Shown one piece after another: positions 22,285-34,380 of a DNA stretch of 64,000 nucleotides. The notes under the pieces are model-generated. The model did not search any database. It was not told the origin of the DNA and worked only from the letters and a program-made list of their open reading frames with translations. The DNA comes from Azolla caroliniana. Taxonomy: Eukaryota; Polypodiophyta. Each line of letters begins with the position of its first letter. Position 1 is the stretch's first letter. The translations under genes and the position numbers were made by a program. The stretch is from contig JBHGNT010000002.1 in assembly GCA_043228905.1 (NCBI GenBank), positions 19,034,001 through 19,098,000 on the forward strand, read 5' to 3'.

Positions 22285-24929
22285 ATGTTTATGTGTTTCA
22301 CTAGTCTTTTGATGGTTCCAAACCTTTCCTCTCATTCATTCCCTCCAAAGTCATAAAATTCATGGAATCCAAGTTCGATCCTCACCATGGGCAACACCCT
22401 GTCCCATGGATCACAATTGGTCTCCTGTGGGCGCTAAATATATATCTAGCATTTTCTGACAAACATTCATTTGTGAAAATTTTCTTCACGAATCTCTCGA
22501 GTTTCTCTTTCATGCATGAAATGATAGGATTTGTCTAAGAATATACTAAAACTTTACTAGGGTTCAAATAAAACAAGTTCGATTGAGGTCATTTAAAGGC
22601 CTCATTCCATGTGAGTACGGGTTTGCGGTCCTCAGTGAGTAAATAATGAAAATGAGTAGGAAACATGCAAGACAAGGATGTGCATTATATCGTCAATATA
22701 AGTAAGAATGTGTATATTCCTCCCAACACAAAAACCATATCCAAATCTTGGGATCTAGGATAAGATGTGTAGTTAATTCAACAACTTCAAACCTATCTAC
22801 CAAAGTACTCACATCCTACCAAAAACTTTACAAGAAGCCACATGTACACCAAATGATATGTGGTTTGTAAAAACCAAAAAGGGACTCCAACACTATAAAG
22901 AGAACAAACTCAAAGTTATTTAATGGAGTAAAATATTGGAAAGAGAAGATTACCAAATATGCTTATATTTACTAGAAATTAAAAATATATGTTTTTAAAT
23001 ATTTTCAACATAGTCATGTTTCGATCAACTTAAAGTTCTTTAGGTAGTTTGTTGTATTAACTTGAAAATGACTTTCCTGGATATCAAAATTGTAGTTCAA
23101 ACAAAGTCGTATGCATACAACTTGTTAGAAAGAGTTTTTCAATCATCAAATTCCTTGTTTTTATCTTAAACAATATAACCAAAATAAATAACATTAGTAG
23201 TGTCTATGACACTACATTCCATACCATCAATTAACACAAAATTATACCTCATGTGAGTTTATTTTAAACAGGATTTTCAACGCATAGCAAACAAGGTGCA
23301 AATTACGATGTTTGATTAACAATTGTCTCTATTTATAAACGAGTATATCATAATTGTGTAAATAAGAAACTTATTTTATCTAAGCATCCTCTTAATTATA
23401 AAGTATGTCCTAATAAGTTGTTTGTGGATATGGAATAGCTTACAAATTAGTGGACCCGTTTTCTCTACTTTGGAGTACATAAACTTGTTTCCTCAACCAT
23501 TGTCTTACACAAGACGAGCTTGGAAAAAAATACTTTGTATGTTTTAGTTGTTATGACCTTTTTATACAACTAATAGGAGGATATTTTGTTTTGAAAAAAA
23601 AAATCAAGGTATTAGACTTTGAGACTTACCTAACACTAAGAAAATTCCATTGCCGTTTTGGGCTAGCCAACATTTTTAGTATTAACACTATCATCTAGAC
23701 TTGGGGTTTTACCCTTTAGAAAGTGAAGGTTATGACATTTATTGTAACTTAGAAAATGAGTGCAAGATACGTAATTGAAGGCGATTGCATCCTTCCTGTG
23801 TTAAACAACTAAAGGTCATGCCATCTTAGCTCTTCTTTCATGATCTTTATCCCTCTTTAGTGTGTTGAGAATTAGGTTATTCATGGTGTCATAGCAAGGA
23901 TTGAGATAAGAAAGTTAGAAAATATATAAATCAGCAATGTAGAGTGTTTATATGCTTCAAACAAAATGTTGCAAAGCACATAGATAGGACAAGAGAATTA
24001 GTTTTATAAAATTGCAAAACAAGTGAACTATAAATGTATATGTACAAGAAGGTTTGTGAGGCATTCCAATTTGGAGAACCATCTATAGTTTAATATTGCA
24101 TCCATGGGAGAATGTGAATTTTACAAATAATAAACACTCTGTAATGAAGTATTTATGCAATGTCCACAACATAGTAGAACTGTGTTATAGAAAGAGAAAT
24201 TAGCCACATCTACAAAATGGCTAGGGTCTTCCGGGCTAAAAAGATTGTGCCATACTCCTATTGCCAAGAGGCTAACCATTTGTATGATGAATAGTTCCAC
24301 AATTGTTGGAGAATGTTTTGTAACTCCAAAAGAAATATTTTATGGAAAAAAACCAAACTTCTCACATTGTAAAGTATTTTGACGTATCGTTGTACATATA
24401 TATGATGAGCTAAAGTCCATCTTGTAAAGTAAGATGGAAATATACGTTTTCGTTGGGAACTTCTTGGAGCAAAATTGGTACCAACTAAACAACCCTTCCC
24501 TTTGAAAGGCACACGTTAGTCTAGTCGAGATATTGTAGTTGACAAGTTGAGTAGTTGGTTAGTGTTCAATGGTAGAAAAGTTTAGAAATGAGAATCAAAT
24601 CTTCAAATTGAGAAGTGGTCTATGTGAATCTTCAAGTTGTATATCCACAACAAATGTATAAAGTGGAAAGGTACACAAATAAAGTCATTGTGATGTATTT
24701 GGAAAAGGTAAAGAAAGATAACATACTTTAATATATGTAGAAGTAGCAAAAAATGAATCCTATATTCATGGCAATGACTCAAATTGATAAAATGCATCTT
24801 GAGGTGAGAATGTTTGCAATAATGAAAACTCATGGCACGAAACAAACCATGGATGTGCCAAATGAAATATTTAGAAAATCTTAAGCAAATAATTGACTAT
24901 GATGTTTGTAGTGAATAGCAATATGTATA

Positions 24930-25110
24930 CACTAAAAGTAGTGGCATATCCAAAAACCACATATGGTTTAGAACAAGTGTTCGAGCTTGCCAATGTATGC
25001 TAGAAATGGTAGTGTTGGTTTGACACTCAATTATGTTGATGATCTACCTATTGTAGGAGATTTTACATTTATCTTGATGTTACTAGAATATTAAGGATCC
25101 AGACATGATG
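24930..25110 (+). pseudogene. Ancient Copia reverse-transcriptase relic
   Basis: Short islands of Copia RT survive. YGLEQVFELANVC near 24965-25000 corresponds to YGLKQAPRAWY, and YVDDLPIVG near 25034-25060 corresponds to the catalytic YVDDLLI.G. Order and spacing fit RT on the plus strand, but there is no open frame around them. Confidence 0.5.
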
Positions 25111-26161
25111 GTAGAGTATCCCCCAAACCTTTGAATTGATAGTTTGAGATACCCTAAAGATTCCTTATACATGTAGGACGGAATTTCAAAATTTTAATCG
25201 GCCACTTTCCTACAAGCAATAATGTCTATTGGAACACGTTGAATTATTTTTTAATGCAAATCAAATATATTTTTTTAGCACAATACCAAATCAAAAATCA
25301 CAAAAATCATTTTTGAGCTTTCCTTTGCCTTTAGCATTTTTGTTGTGGGCCATACTGTACCAATAATGTATCTATCATGTTGGACAAGCATAATCTATGT
25401 ATGGATTCCATTTACAAGAAGGGAAAACATTTATGCACAATCCATGTATTCTAAAGAGAATAAGCAAATTAAAATACTTGGATATATGGAAGATTATGAG
25501 GCAATAAAGGATCAAGTTTCCACTCTGGATCTTCCAATCTATCAAAAAACAAATAAGAAAGAGGAAGGCTCACATTAGCCACGCACATGAAGTCACATTT
25601 AAATGTAAAAGAAATTGAGTCAATGCACACATTAATAAGGATAAGTTGTTGTAATAGATCAAGATTTATGAACGCACAAATCATGAGACTGATGATCGTG
25701 TGTGTGTGTGAGAGGCATCCTAAGGAGAGAACCAAACTTGTCTGTGAAAGAGAGACAAAGAGCATGGTTAAAGATCCCAACAATATAATGTAGAGAGTTT
25801 AAAGTGAGATGGTCATGTCAACAGTTTGGAGACAATGAAGCCATTACTTTGACACATTGATGTGCAAATTTGGTCAATCAGTAATATTTTGTGACCGAAC
25901 AACCTATGTGAGGGTATTGATTTGAGCTCTCCATAACCCAAGTTGATAGAAGGTTAACAACATAGCACCTAAAACATAAAGAGGTTACTTCTAGAGGGGG
26001 GAAACACAAGAAAGAAGAAGACAACACAAAAGAAAAGCCATCATTCTTGTCTCTTTTGACACATATTTATAAACTCATTTGACAGTTACAAAGTTGTCAA
26101 AATCTATATACATATAATGTAGGATGGATCTTATACAAGACATCATCAATGTTATCTTTGC
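25111..26161. other. AT-rich intergenic DNA, nothing identified
   Basis: No gene or repeat recognised. An open frame at 25345-25578 has no recognisable motifs and may be further Copia decay. Confidence 0.4.
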
Positions 26162-26707
26162 TAACAATCGGCAATGGTTCGGTTCGGTTCGGTTTGGTTT
26201 GAGAGGGTCCAAACCGAACCGGTTTGGAACTGAACCATTTTAACCGAACCGCGAAACCTTTAAACCGAACCGTTAAACAATTTTCAAACTGTTAAACCAT
26301 TAAACCGTAAAAACCACGGTTTCGGTTTTCAACATAGGTCAAATTTATTTTATTTTATTTTTAAATTTATAATATTTCATTATTTAGAATTTTTAAAATT
26401 TTTAAGATGTTCCTAAAATGTGAGAATAAGAGTAAAAATGAAAAGATTGTTTAAAAACAATTTTTAAAATTTTTTAGAATTTTTTTCAAAATTTTTAAAT
26501 TTTTTTTTAAAAATTAAAAAAATTAAAAAATAAAAACCGTTAAACCGTTTAAACCACGGTTTTTGACTGCTGAAACCAAACCGAAACCGAACCGAACCGT
26601 TTAAAAAAAAAAAACCTAAACCTGAACCGAACTGTGGAAACCGTTAAGCCGTTAAGCCGCGGTTTCGCAGTTCGGTTCGGTTCAAACCGAACCGTTGCCG
26701 ATTGTTA
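26162..26707. mobile_element. Foldback hAT MITE, copy 2 (546 bp)
   Basis: The TIRs are TAACAATCGGCAATGGTTCGG (left, first 19 bases clear) and TAACAATCGGCAACGGTT (right, complement). They are flanked by a perfect 8 bp duplication ATCTTTGC (26154-26161 and 26708-26715). The interior shares AACCGAACCG arms and an AT-rich centre with the copy at 16381. There is no coding capacity. Confidence 0.9.
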
Positions 26708-26715
26708 ATCTTTGC

Positions 26716-27328
26716 ATAAGCAAAACATTAGAGGAAGAAAATACATGGAAACATTGACAAAACACTTTAAAAAGCAATCTTGCAACAGATTTGTTACATT
26801 GTTCATTGCAACTAATTCAAGATATCATGTATATATACACAAAGTCTCAAAAAAAGAGAACCCTTTTTCCACACACACAATCGACCTCGACCCTTAACTC
26901 TAAAACTACCTAGGGCCCCTCATATATTTGTGGAGATCACACTTAACTAATCTTGAAAATAATGATATGGCAGTTAAGACCTATGTACATCTCGCTACTC
27001 GGTGATTGTTCTTAAGGAAAAATGCCATTACTAATATCTCCAACAAAATAAATACATGAATGATACTAGTGCTACCTACTACTATTGTTATTGCTACTCT
27101 AGAGATGTGGCAAGATTCGCACGCTGCCAAAACCCATAGCTTGCAGGAGTCCACCACTGCCAAATGGGGAAACATATTGTTATTATTGTGTGCCATATTG
27201 AGGGCATCAAGTCAACATATTCATACTCTTCAATGATGTTCTAAACAATATTGTTGACACAATCTACATTTTTTATGCTATGGACAAGGATTTAGGGTTT
27301 AATTAGTCACTTACTTATTGATACCACT
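26716..27328. other. Intergenic DNA, nothing identified
   Basis: I see no gene. At 27319-27326 tgatacca could be a remnant of a Copia primer site (TGGTATCA on the minus strand) belonging to the LTR to its right. Confidence 0.4.
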
Positions 27329-28131
27329 TGATTCATCAATCGAGTCTAGACTCTGGATTCTAAACTTTGAAGCACCACAAGCAACAAGGAATAGAGTATG
27401 AAGCCCCACAAGCAATCGTTGAGTTTCAAGTCAACACATAGGCAATCAATGAGAGAGGAATGAGCAGAAGAGCGAAATGTCAAGAGTTGAGACACAAGAA
27501 ATAGGTGAGTGTTATAGAAGAGGGGAAAGAGGAGGGAAAGTGTTAAGGAAAGAAGAATCGGAGTCACAAGGATGCGATCGACAAGCCTAAAAATGCTACA
27601 AAGACATGATTGACAAGCAAGACACGATTGACAAGCTAAGGGGCAAGTATCATTAACTGGTGTTGTTCACCTTGAATTCATTCAAGGTTGTTAATAATTA
27701 GGTAACTAACTAGGGTTAATTAGTGACTAATTATGTGAGTAGTTAAGCAACGGAAGGTTATGTGATATGTGTGTGTATGTGTGTGAGAGGAAGAGAGAGA
27801 GGAAGATACACTTATGAACAATAATGTAAATGGGGGATGATTAACAAGAGTGTATATTAAAAAACATCATCAAATACAAAAATACCCACAATGAGGTATA
27901 TATACATCTCATGTGCAAAGGTGCACATGTGTGAGTAGAATATTGGTACAAATGTAAAAGTCCTATATTAAATGAACATGGGAGTGGAGGATCTACAATG
28001 TATCCCACTCAAGTACAAAATCCTATTTAAGGCTTTAAGGTCAACACACTAACTAGATTCTATCTAGGTAACTACTAAGTTATGTGTGTTGACTAACTAA
28101 CTAAATCTAGTTGAGCTTGATATTTCAACAC
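27329..28131 (-). mobile_element. Copia-4 LTR (left boundary uncertain)
   Basis: On the minus strand a purine tract (cttgagagggcg, about 28132-28145) is followed by TGTTGAAATATCAAGCTC, a typical PPT/LTR junction placed after Copia-4. The left limit is inferred from a possible PBS at 27319-27326. The sequence between is non-coding and includes AG-rich tracts near 27780-27810. Confidence 0.5.
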
Positions 28132-29934
28132 GCCCTCTCAAGCTCAAGTGTGAGGCGTCCGACGTCCGCTTTGGCTTTCGTCGGCTTCTTCGGCCTTTCC
28201 GAGGAAATTTTGGTAGTTTTGGTTCCTCCCCCTCAAGCTTGTGATGAAGGCTTGGGTCAACTGCTTTCACCCATCGTGGGTCACGAGCCACTTCTGTAGA
28301 GCGCTTGGGCTCTTGTTCGGCCGCTACCTTCATCGCGAAGGCATAATGATGGGCCATGTATTCGTTGTATCCAAGTCGAGTGACAGGGGTCTTCTCTCTA
28401 GATGAGCATCAAAGTTTTTCGCTTGCCGATGTGAGCGCCTTCTCCACACCTTCTCTACTCCAGGTGTCCACATGATGGGTACACCAAACTCATTGTTTAG
28501 TGAGCGAGCCAACACATCCAAATCACTGTTGTCGGGGTGATCGACTTTGTATTCGGGCATCTTACCTTTGCCTTTGTCCAAGTTCGGACTTGGCCACAAC
28601 GTGCTTTGGTTGTTTGAAGGTTCATGTGGGCCACCTGGCTCAGTAGAGCTTGGATTGTCCTTTGGTAAAAGACTTGGCCGAATATCGTCCTCCGAGTTGA
28701 CGTTCAACTCTTCCTCGGTCAGGTCGGGTGTAGCCGAATCGGGCTTGTACCAAGATGCCGATTTGTTGAAAACGCTTCTGTTGTTGTTCATTTGGGATGT
28801 GTACATTCGCAATGATTCCGAACACTTTGAGGTGCCACAACATCGATTTCCTTCCAACTAGGAGCTCGTATGGAGTTAGCTCATGCACTCCATTAGTGAT
28901 GTGCATCAATTCATGAGATAGATGGCAGTGAATGCCGCTTCGGCCCAATAGAAGTTTGGCATATGCTTCTCATGCATCATGGCACGTGCTACCTCAAGTA
29001 TGTGCTGATTCTTCCTTTCGGCTACTCCATTTTGTTGGGGTGTGTGTCGGCACGAAAATTCTATCCTGATGCCTTCACCTTGGAGGTAGGAGATGAATTC
29101 GTCAGAGAAGTACTCCTTGCCTCCATCCGATCATAGGCATCGAATGTGCCGACCAGTTTCTTTTTCGACTTGGCCCTTGAGCTTTTGGAAGTGGGAGAGC
29201 ACTTCGCTCTTCTTCTTCATCGGAAAGATCCACATGCAGCGGTAATAGTCATTGTTGAAGGTGACATAGTATCGGCATCCGCCGATCATCGACGTTTGAG
29301 CCGGTCCCCATACTTCCAAATGTATGACGTCGAGGAGGCCTTTGCTTACGTAGGTCTCCTTCGGAAATGGGAGTCTGTTTTGTTTGCCGAGTTGACATGC
29401 TTCACACACTCGATCGACTCGTTTCTACTCGAATGTCGTAAGTCTGATGACAATTCTCTTTGAATGCATTGCTCGGAGCCGTTGAAGGTTTATGTGGCTG
29501 ATTCTCTTGTGCCACAACTCGATGCTTGTCTTGAGTTTGAGACCTTTGGCATACATGGACAATTTCACCTTGTTCGAATCGAGAATGAACATTCGGCCAC
29601 CTCTCTGTCCCTTAGCTATGAGTCGACCATCTTTCTCGATGAAGCATCCTTCGTTGTTGAAACGAACTTGCATGCCTTGTTCCACGATTTGGCCGAACGA
29701 GACCAAATTCTTTGTTATTGTGGGCACGTGCAAGACATTCTTGATGCAAGTTTGCTCGCCTTCTTTCTCGAATGGGAAATTGCTGATGTGTCGAATGAGA
29801 TATGTGGTGTCGTCTCCCGTCTCTATGAAGTTGGGTTGATCCGGAGTTCTTAGGTCACGAAACCACTCTTAGCATGATGTCATATGATGTGAGGCACCGG
29901 AGTCAACGAACCACACATCTTCTGAGTTAAACAC
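28132..29934 (-). pseudogene. Copia-4 remnant: protease, integrase, start of RT
   Basis: Right to left: protease (FVDSGASHHMTS near 29870-29910), GAG-pre-integrase (29733-29425, with ITKNLVSFGQIVEQGMQVRF and LWHKRISHINLQRL), integrase (29409-28900) and its C-terminal part (28948-28640, LTPYELLVGRKSMLWHLKVF). Then come a linker and the first part of RT (28357-28097, AHHYAFAMKV). The usual HSDVWGP of integrase reads HLEVWGP here, so the first catalytic Asp is changed. Most of RT and RNase H are deleted before the LTR. The right end joins Copia-5 head to head. Confidence 0.85.
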
Positions 29935-30342
29935 GACATCGATTACGGTGAGACCTTCGTGCCGGTCGCGAAGATGACGTCTGTCTATGTATTGCTAGCG
30001 GTAGCAGCAGCAAAGGGGTGACACTTACATCAAATGGATGTAAAGAATGCGTTCCTACAAGGAGATCTTGAGGAACAAATGTACGTGGTACAACCCCTCG
30101 GATTTCTATCTGAATAGAACACCTTGGTAGTATGGACTCAAGCAAGCCCCGCGTGCCTAGAACACGAAGATCACGCAAATGATGCGTGGATGGGTGGGCC
30201 ATTTGCTCCATCAAAATCAGACTCCTTATTATTCATTTGGCCGAGTCGGAACGGATCAATTAACATTCTGCTATATGTCAATGATTTAGTCACCGTCGGT
30301 GCTGACCTCAGAGAAATCGGTCGAGTAAAGTGTTATCTAAAG
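29935..30342 (+). pseudogene. Copia-5 RT fragment, left part
   Basis: The plus-strand RT reads DIDYGETFVPVAKMTSVYVL, then [20 protein letters not shown] and, near 30268-30290, LLYVNDLVTVG. In that last motif the catalytic YVDD is YVND. It stops at GRVK plus four codons, where the LTR element at 30343-42203 was inserted (duplication TAAAG), and resumes at 42209. Confidence 0.85.
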
Positions 30343-31247
30343 TGTTATCGCTAGGGCCGGACAATGGCCAAACACAGGGTGTCCCTTTGAGACACTTCAC
30401 CAAAGGGGTGTTGCGGTGAGATAAACTTAGACCGAACTATTAATGAAAGCCTAATTGGTTACTAATCGGCAAGATCATTGGTCACAATACACGCGTAAGA
30501 TAGATTTCACTTAGCACAGAACAGTAATTAACTTGATTAAGATACAAAACAACAACACTCTTATTAATTATCTGCTAATTCATTACAACCAGACTGGTTG
30601 TTACCGGCCGGCAAAGGAGTCCAGAGTGTGAAACGAAGGAGTTATTTAATTATTAAGGAATGGTTGTAAGTGAGCTATTAGTGTGGACAGACGGACCGGA
30701 ATCGGTATGCCGTTCCGGATCCGGACCGATCCCGAACAGGTGCGGATGGCACCATTTTGTACTACAAACCGGAAACCTATTTAAAGGCCCAGATACAATG
30801 TAATGTGGAGCGGATAATTAATGAAGCTTAGTGTTTTTATCTCTCTGTGTTAATTTCCGTTCTGCATTCATTGTTATATCTTACGCGTGTGATTATTAAG
30901 GACGATCTTGCTAAGTAACCTAATTAAGTCGGATTAATCGTTGAGCCTAATCCTCTTGCCGTAACACCCCTTTGGTGAAGTGTCTTCCATAGACACCCTG
31001 TGTTAGGCCATTGTCCGGCCCTAAGAGTTAACACTGGTTCCTTTTATAGGCCCACCGGCTCTAGGTACAAACCGGTGCCAACCGGCAACTGGCTACGAAC
31101 CGGTCCGGATCCGGATCAGCATATTGATTCCAGGTCTGTTCGTTTGGTTCTCAAAATCATAACAATTCTATATCATAGATAATCAACTCTTGGTTATTAA
31201 TTATCCCCCTTTTCCCATTCTAGACTTCCCTTGCCGGTCGGTTAACA
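30343..31247. repeat. Left LTR of the 30343-42203 element
   Basis: A direct copy of 41739-42203, interrupted at 30599-31033 by a solo LTR with duplication CTGGT. Confidence 0.85.
30599..31033. mobile_element. Solo LTR, 435 bp, CTGGT duplication
   Basis: It starts TGTTACCGGCCGGC and ends AGAGTTAACA. A perfect 5 bp duplication CTGGT flanks it (30594-30598 and 31034-31038). It is a sister copy of 39476-39911 and a distant reverse-oriented relative of the LTR it sits in: tcttacgcgtgtg, ccctttggtgaag and gttaggccattgtccggcc are shared in complement. No internal region is present, which fits LTR-LTR recombination. Confidence 0.9.
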
Positions 31248-31704
31248 CATGGCACGCCCGTGGGACAGTACCTTGTACGTTGAATCCCACGATCCGGCCT
31301 TCATTCTTCCTCCAAAATGTCCAGAATGCTTTGATCTAAGTGTTCCAATGGTTCCTCGGGAAGTTATTTAGTCGTCTGTTGTTACTGTTGTTCCTTCTCC
31401 CGTTGTTGCCTCAACTTCTACTGTTCCTGCGGCTGTGGCTGCTCTTGTTTTGCTTCGGCCCCAGCTGTGGCTGCCTCTGCCTGACTTCCGTTTCCTGCGG
31501 CTCTATTGGTCTTACCGGTTCTTCTTCCTTTTCTGGTTGTACTGTTCTTGGCGTCTCCTGGTGCTGCTGTCCGGCGTGCATCGCTTCTTGCGGATGACAT
31601 TCCTTTAGCGGCTCCTCCTCCTGCTAGTTTTTGGTGTGCCGGTTTCCATCCTTCGGCTGCTCCTCCGGAATTATGTTCGGTTGCTCCTCCGGAGTTACAT
31701 ATGG

Positions 31705-34380
31705 CTAGCTTTCCCCCGTTCTAGCTTCCTTCGGCGCCGGCTCTGAAGACTGCTCTTCATCACTGATGTTGATTGCCCCAATTCTTCGGACCACTTCGTG
31801 CCGTCGCCGTTCTCGTTCATACCGCTCGAACTGGAGTTGTGTATCCAGCTGGTCATCGTCCAGCTGCTCTACCAAGCACCTCACCGCCGCCAATTGGTCC
31901 CCGGGTAATGATAGGAAGTCTTCTGACAATTCCTCCCTTATGGCAACAATGTTTTCCTTGTCCAATTTATAGAAATCGTCGTCGTCCTTCCGCCGGTTCT
32001 CCGCATCTGATCGCAACAATTGTAACTCCACCGCGTGCTTAGCCCATTGAGACCATCATTGAACCGAACTTTCTTCTACCAGTCTTTTCATCCAGTCTCT
32101 CCATGCTAGTACAATGTCCCGGAAACACCCTAGCCCCATCTTCGACTTATTTTCCGCGACTTGTTTTTCGTCCTTCAATTGTTTGATCAGGCTCGTGGTT
32201 GCCACTTCTTGGCTTCTGTAGTGCATGAGCTGGGTCTGATAGGTTGTCTGAACTTTGTTTAGAACCATTGTAGCGTGCTCCGTTGCCTCTGAGTGTTGCT
32301 GGGTCAGCTCTACCCGTTCTTTCGCCGCTTCCGCCAGTTGCTTCACTGCTTCAGCCCCCTTCGACTGTTCTTCTAGCAAGGCTGCCACGGTCCGGTTAAC
32401 CTCATCCTGGAGTTCCTGTAACTTCTTCTGCTTTTGGTCACTTTCAGTGATCAATTTCATGTGTTCCGCATCCAAGTGTTTGTGATCCCGGTGCAGCCGA
32501 TCAAAGTCCTCCGTTTTTTGTTTCAGTAGTTGGTTGATCAGACGGCGGGCACGGTCTTCCCGGTCCTTTTGTTGCCGGAGTTCTTCCTTGAGTCGCTCGA
32601 TCTCTACTTCCGCCGAGTGCCGGAGTTTGTCCTTTTCTTGTAGGAGTCTTTCTTTTTCTTCCTTCAGTCGGTCATATGCTTGATGACCTTTTCTCAAGCT
32701 TTCCTCTGCTCGGTGGAGGTTGTCGGCCGTCTTCCTTTGTTCCTCCTCCGCCGCTTTTTTCAATTCTCGCTCGCTGGCTCGTAAGGCTTCTTGTGCTACC
32801 AGGTCTTCCCGTAATGTGACAAGCTCTTGTGCTGACATTTTATTAGTATCCGGGCCTACTGCAGTCACCAGGGTCTTATTGTTCTGTAAAGTTACCGGAG
32901 CCACCAGTTCCAATTGTTGTGGTTCTTCTATCACCAACTTGGCCATTTTTGTTCTAGCCTTCTCTATGTCTTGTTCCATGCTTTGGATTCTTGACCGGGC
33001 CGTCTCTAATTCCTCGGTTATGGCTAACAACCGGTCTGCATGCGCTCTCTCTTCCGCTTCTAACTGGTAGATGTCCCCGACCACTTGTTATGCTATCCAT
33101 TGTAGCCATTGACTGCCGGTGCCTTATTGTTGTGCCAATTTTGGTTGTGGGATGGCTTCTTCAGTGGCCATGAGCCTATTAAGGATGGTTACGTCAAGTG
33201 GCCGCTTTGGTTCTGGCTGTTGCTGCTGCGACGGCGACACCGGCAATTCAATGACCGGTTCTTGATCCACCGGTACTATTGTGTCCTGGACCGTTGATTC
33301 TGCTATGTCCCGCCGTGCCAATTGCTCTATCACCGATTCTTGTTGAACCAGTTCTGACGCCTCCCTTGGTTGCGGCTCCTTAGGGAGGGGTTCCAATATA
33401 ATGTCCTCCATCGGACTTGATTTCTCCCCTTTGTGGCCCTTGTCACTTGTTTTTCGACGATGCATCAGAGTTTCGGTAGGCTCGTCTTCCTGTTCTTCTT
33501 CCCCCAGAGTCTTGCTATTGATTAACGCCACCAAGGGGTCCTGCCCCTGCGGTTTGTCCGGTTGCTATTTTGCTTGTTGTTCCGTATGGCGCAACTTGAT
33601 TTTCATAGGTCTCACCGGGGTGTCCACCGATGCCTCCTTCTCTGCCAGCCGCTTCCGATTAGGCCGCTCCTTCGCCATTTGTGAAGTGTCAACCTCCTTC
33701 CAGCCTATCGCCTAGGAAGCCAGGAGTTGCTGCCGTTTTGGAGCTGTTTTGGGAGTCGATTCTATCGATCTTCCCTGCTTCCTCTGTTTCATGGGCTCCA
33801 CCGGCGGTGCTAACAAAGTGAGCCATTGCGCCATTGTTGTCCACATCTTTTTGCCATCTTTCAATGAGACGATGGCAGCGCTCAGGCCGTCGGCGATCAT
33901 TATCGGCTAATCCACAGGTACTCCCTCGTAGCTGGCTATGATCAAACTAGCTCTATTCTTGGGCATAGCCGGTGGTCGGGGGTATACATGACCATACTCG
34001 TGGAGTACTCGAGCAATTTCCTGAAACAAGAGGTCTTCACCGCCTTGCATGCGGTACGCCTTGCTTCCTAGGGAGTATTCTCCGAAATACCTCGTCAGCA
34101 GCTCCTGTGAAGGGTTGTCAATCGAGTATATTCCCCCTTCCGGTAAGCTGGTCAGGGCTTGGATGGCTTCTTCGGTGATGACCTCCGTGTTGTGGTTGCT
34201 ACGGTAATTTGAATGGGCGCTGCATTCGTTGTCCGAATCCGATTCGAGGGCCGAGAACGGTTCTGAATCGCCTTCCCCTGTCGCTAATGCTTGCAGAATG
34301 GATTCCGCGTTGTCGTGCCTTTCAGTGCCGGATCGTTGCGTGAATCGGGTGGGAACCGCTACGGTTTTGGACTAGGAGGA
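31705..34380 (-). pseudogene. Gag-like coiled-coil protein of the LTR element, interrupted by stops
   Basis: Reading right to left, an almost continuous minus-strand frame begins in a Glu/Ser/Asp-rich region (about 34370-34200). It continues as a folded-looking segment with LTRYFGEYSLGSKAYRMQ and FQEIARVLHEYGHVYPRPP (about 34100-33980), then a Pro/Gln/Glu-rich linker (33534-33124). It ends in a long heptad-rich coiled coil (33084-32056, 342 codons open; Leu/Glu/Lys repeats such as RLKEEKERLLQEKDKLRHSA) and a charged tail (32031-31705). Stops near 33901, 33711, 33570, 33120 and 33085 break it. I recognise no zinc knuckle, protease or RT. A structural Gag-like role is inferred from its position between LTRs. 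It could instead be a captured host coiled-coil gene. Confidence 0.55.

Larger units (their letters stand above)
20933..24929. other. AT-rich intergenic region downstream of the IRKI-like gene
   Basis: The first few hundred bases are presumably 3' UTR. No coding region is supported. It contains a local direct duplication (21434-21640) and a (CT)n tract (22258-22284). From about 22500 onward it is heavily decayed AT-rich DNA, probably old retrotransposon sequence. Confidence 0.5.

Noticed and set aside
27329-28131. A second shared LTR like 4422-5202
   Set aside because: The PPT side is clear but the primer-site side (27319-27326) matches only eight bases, so I did not claim it as a tandem junction.
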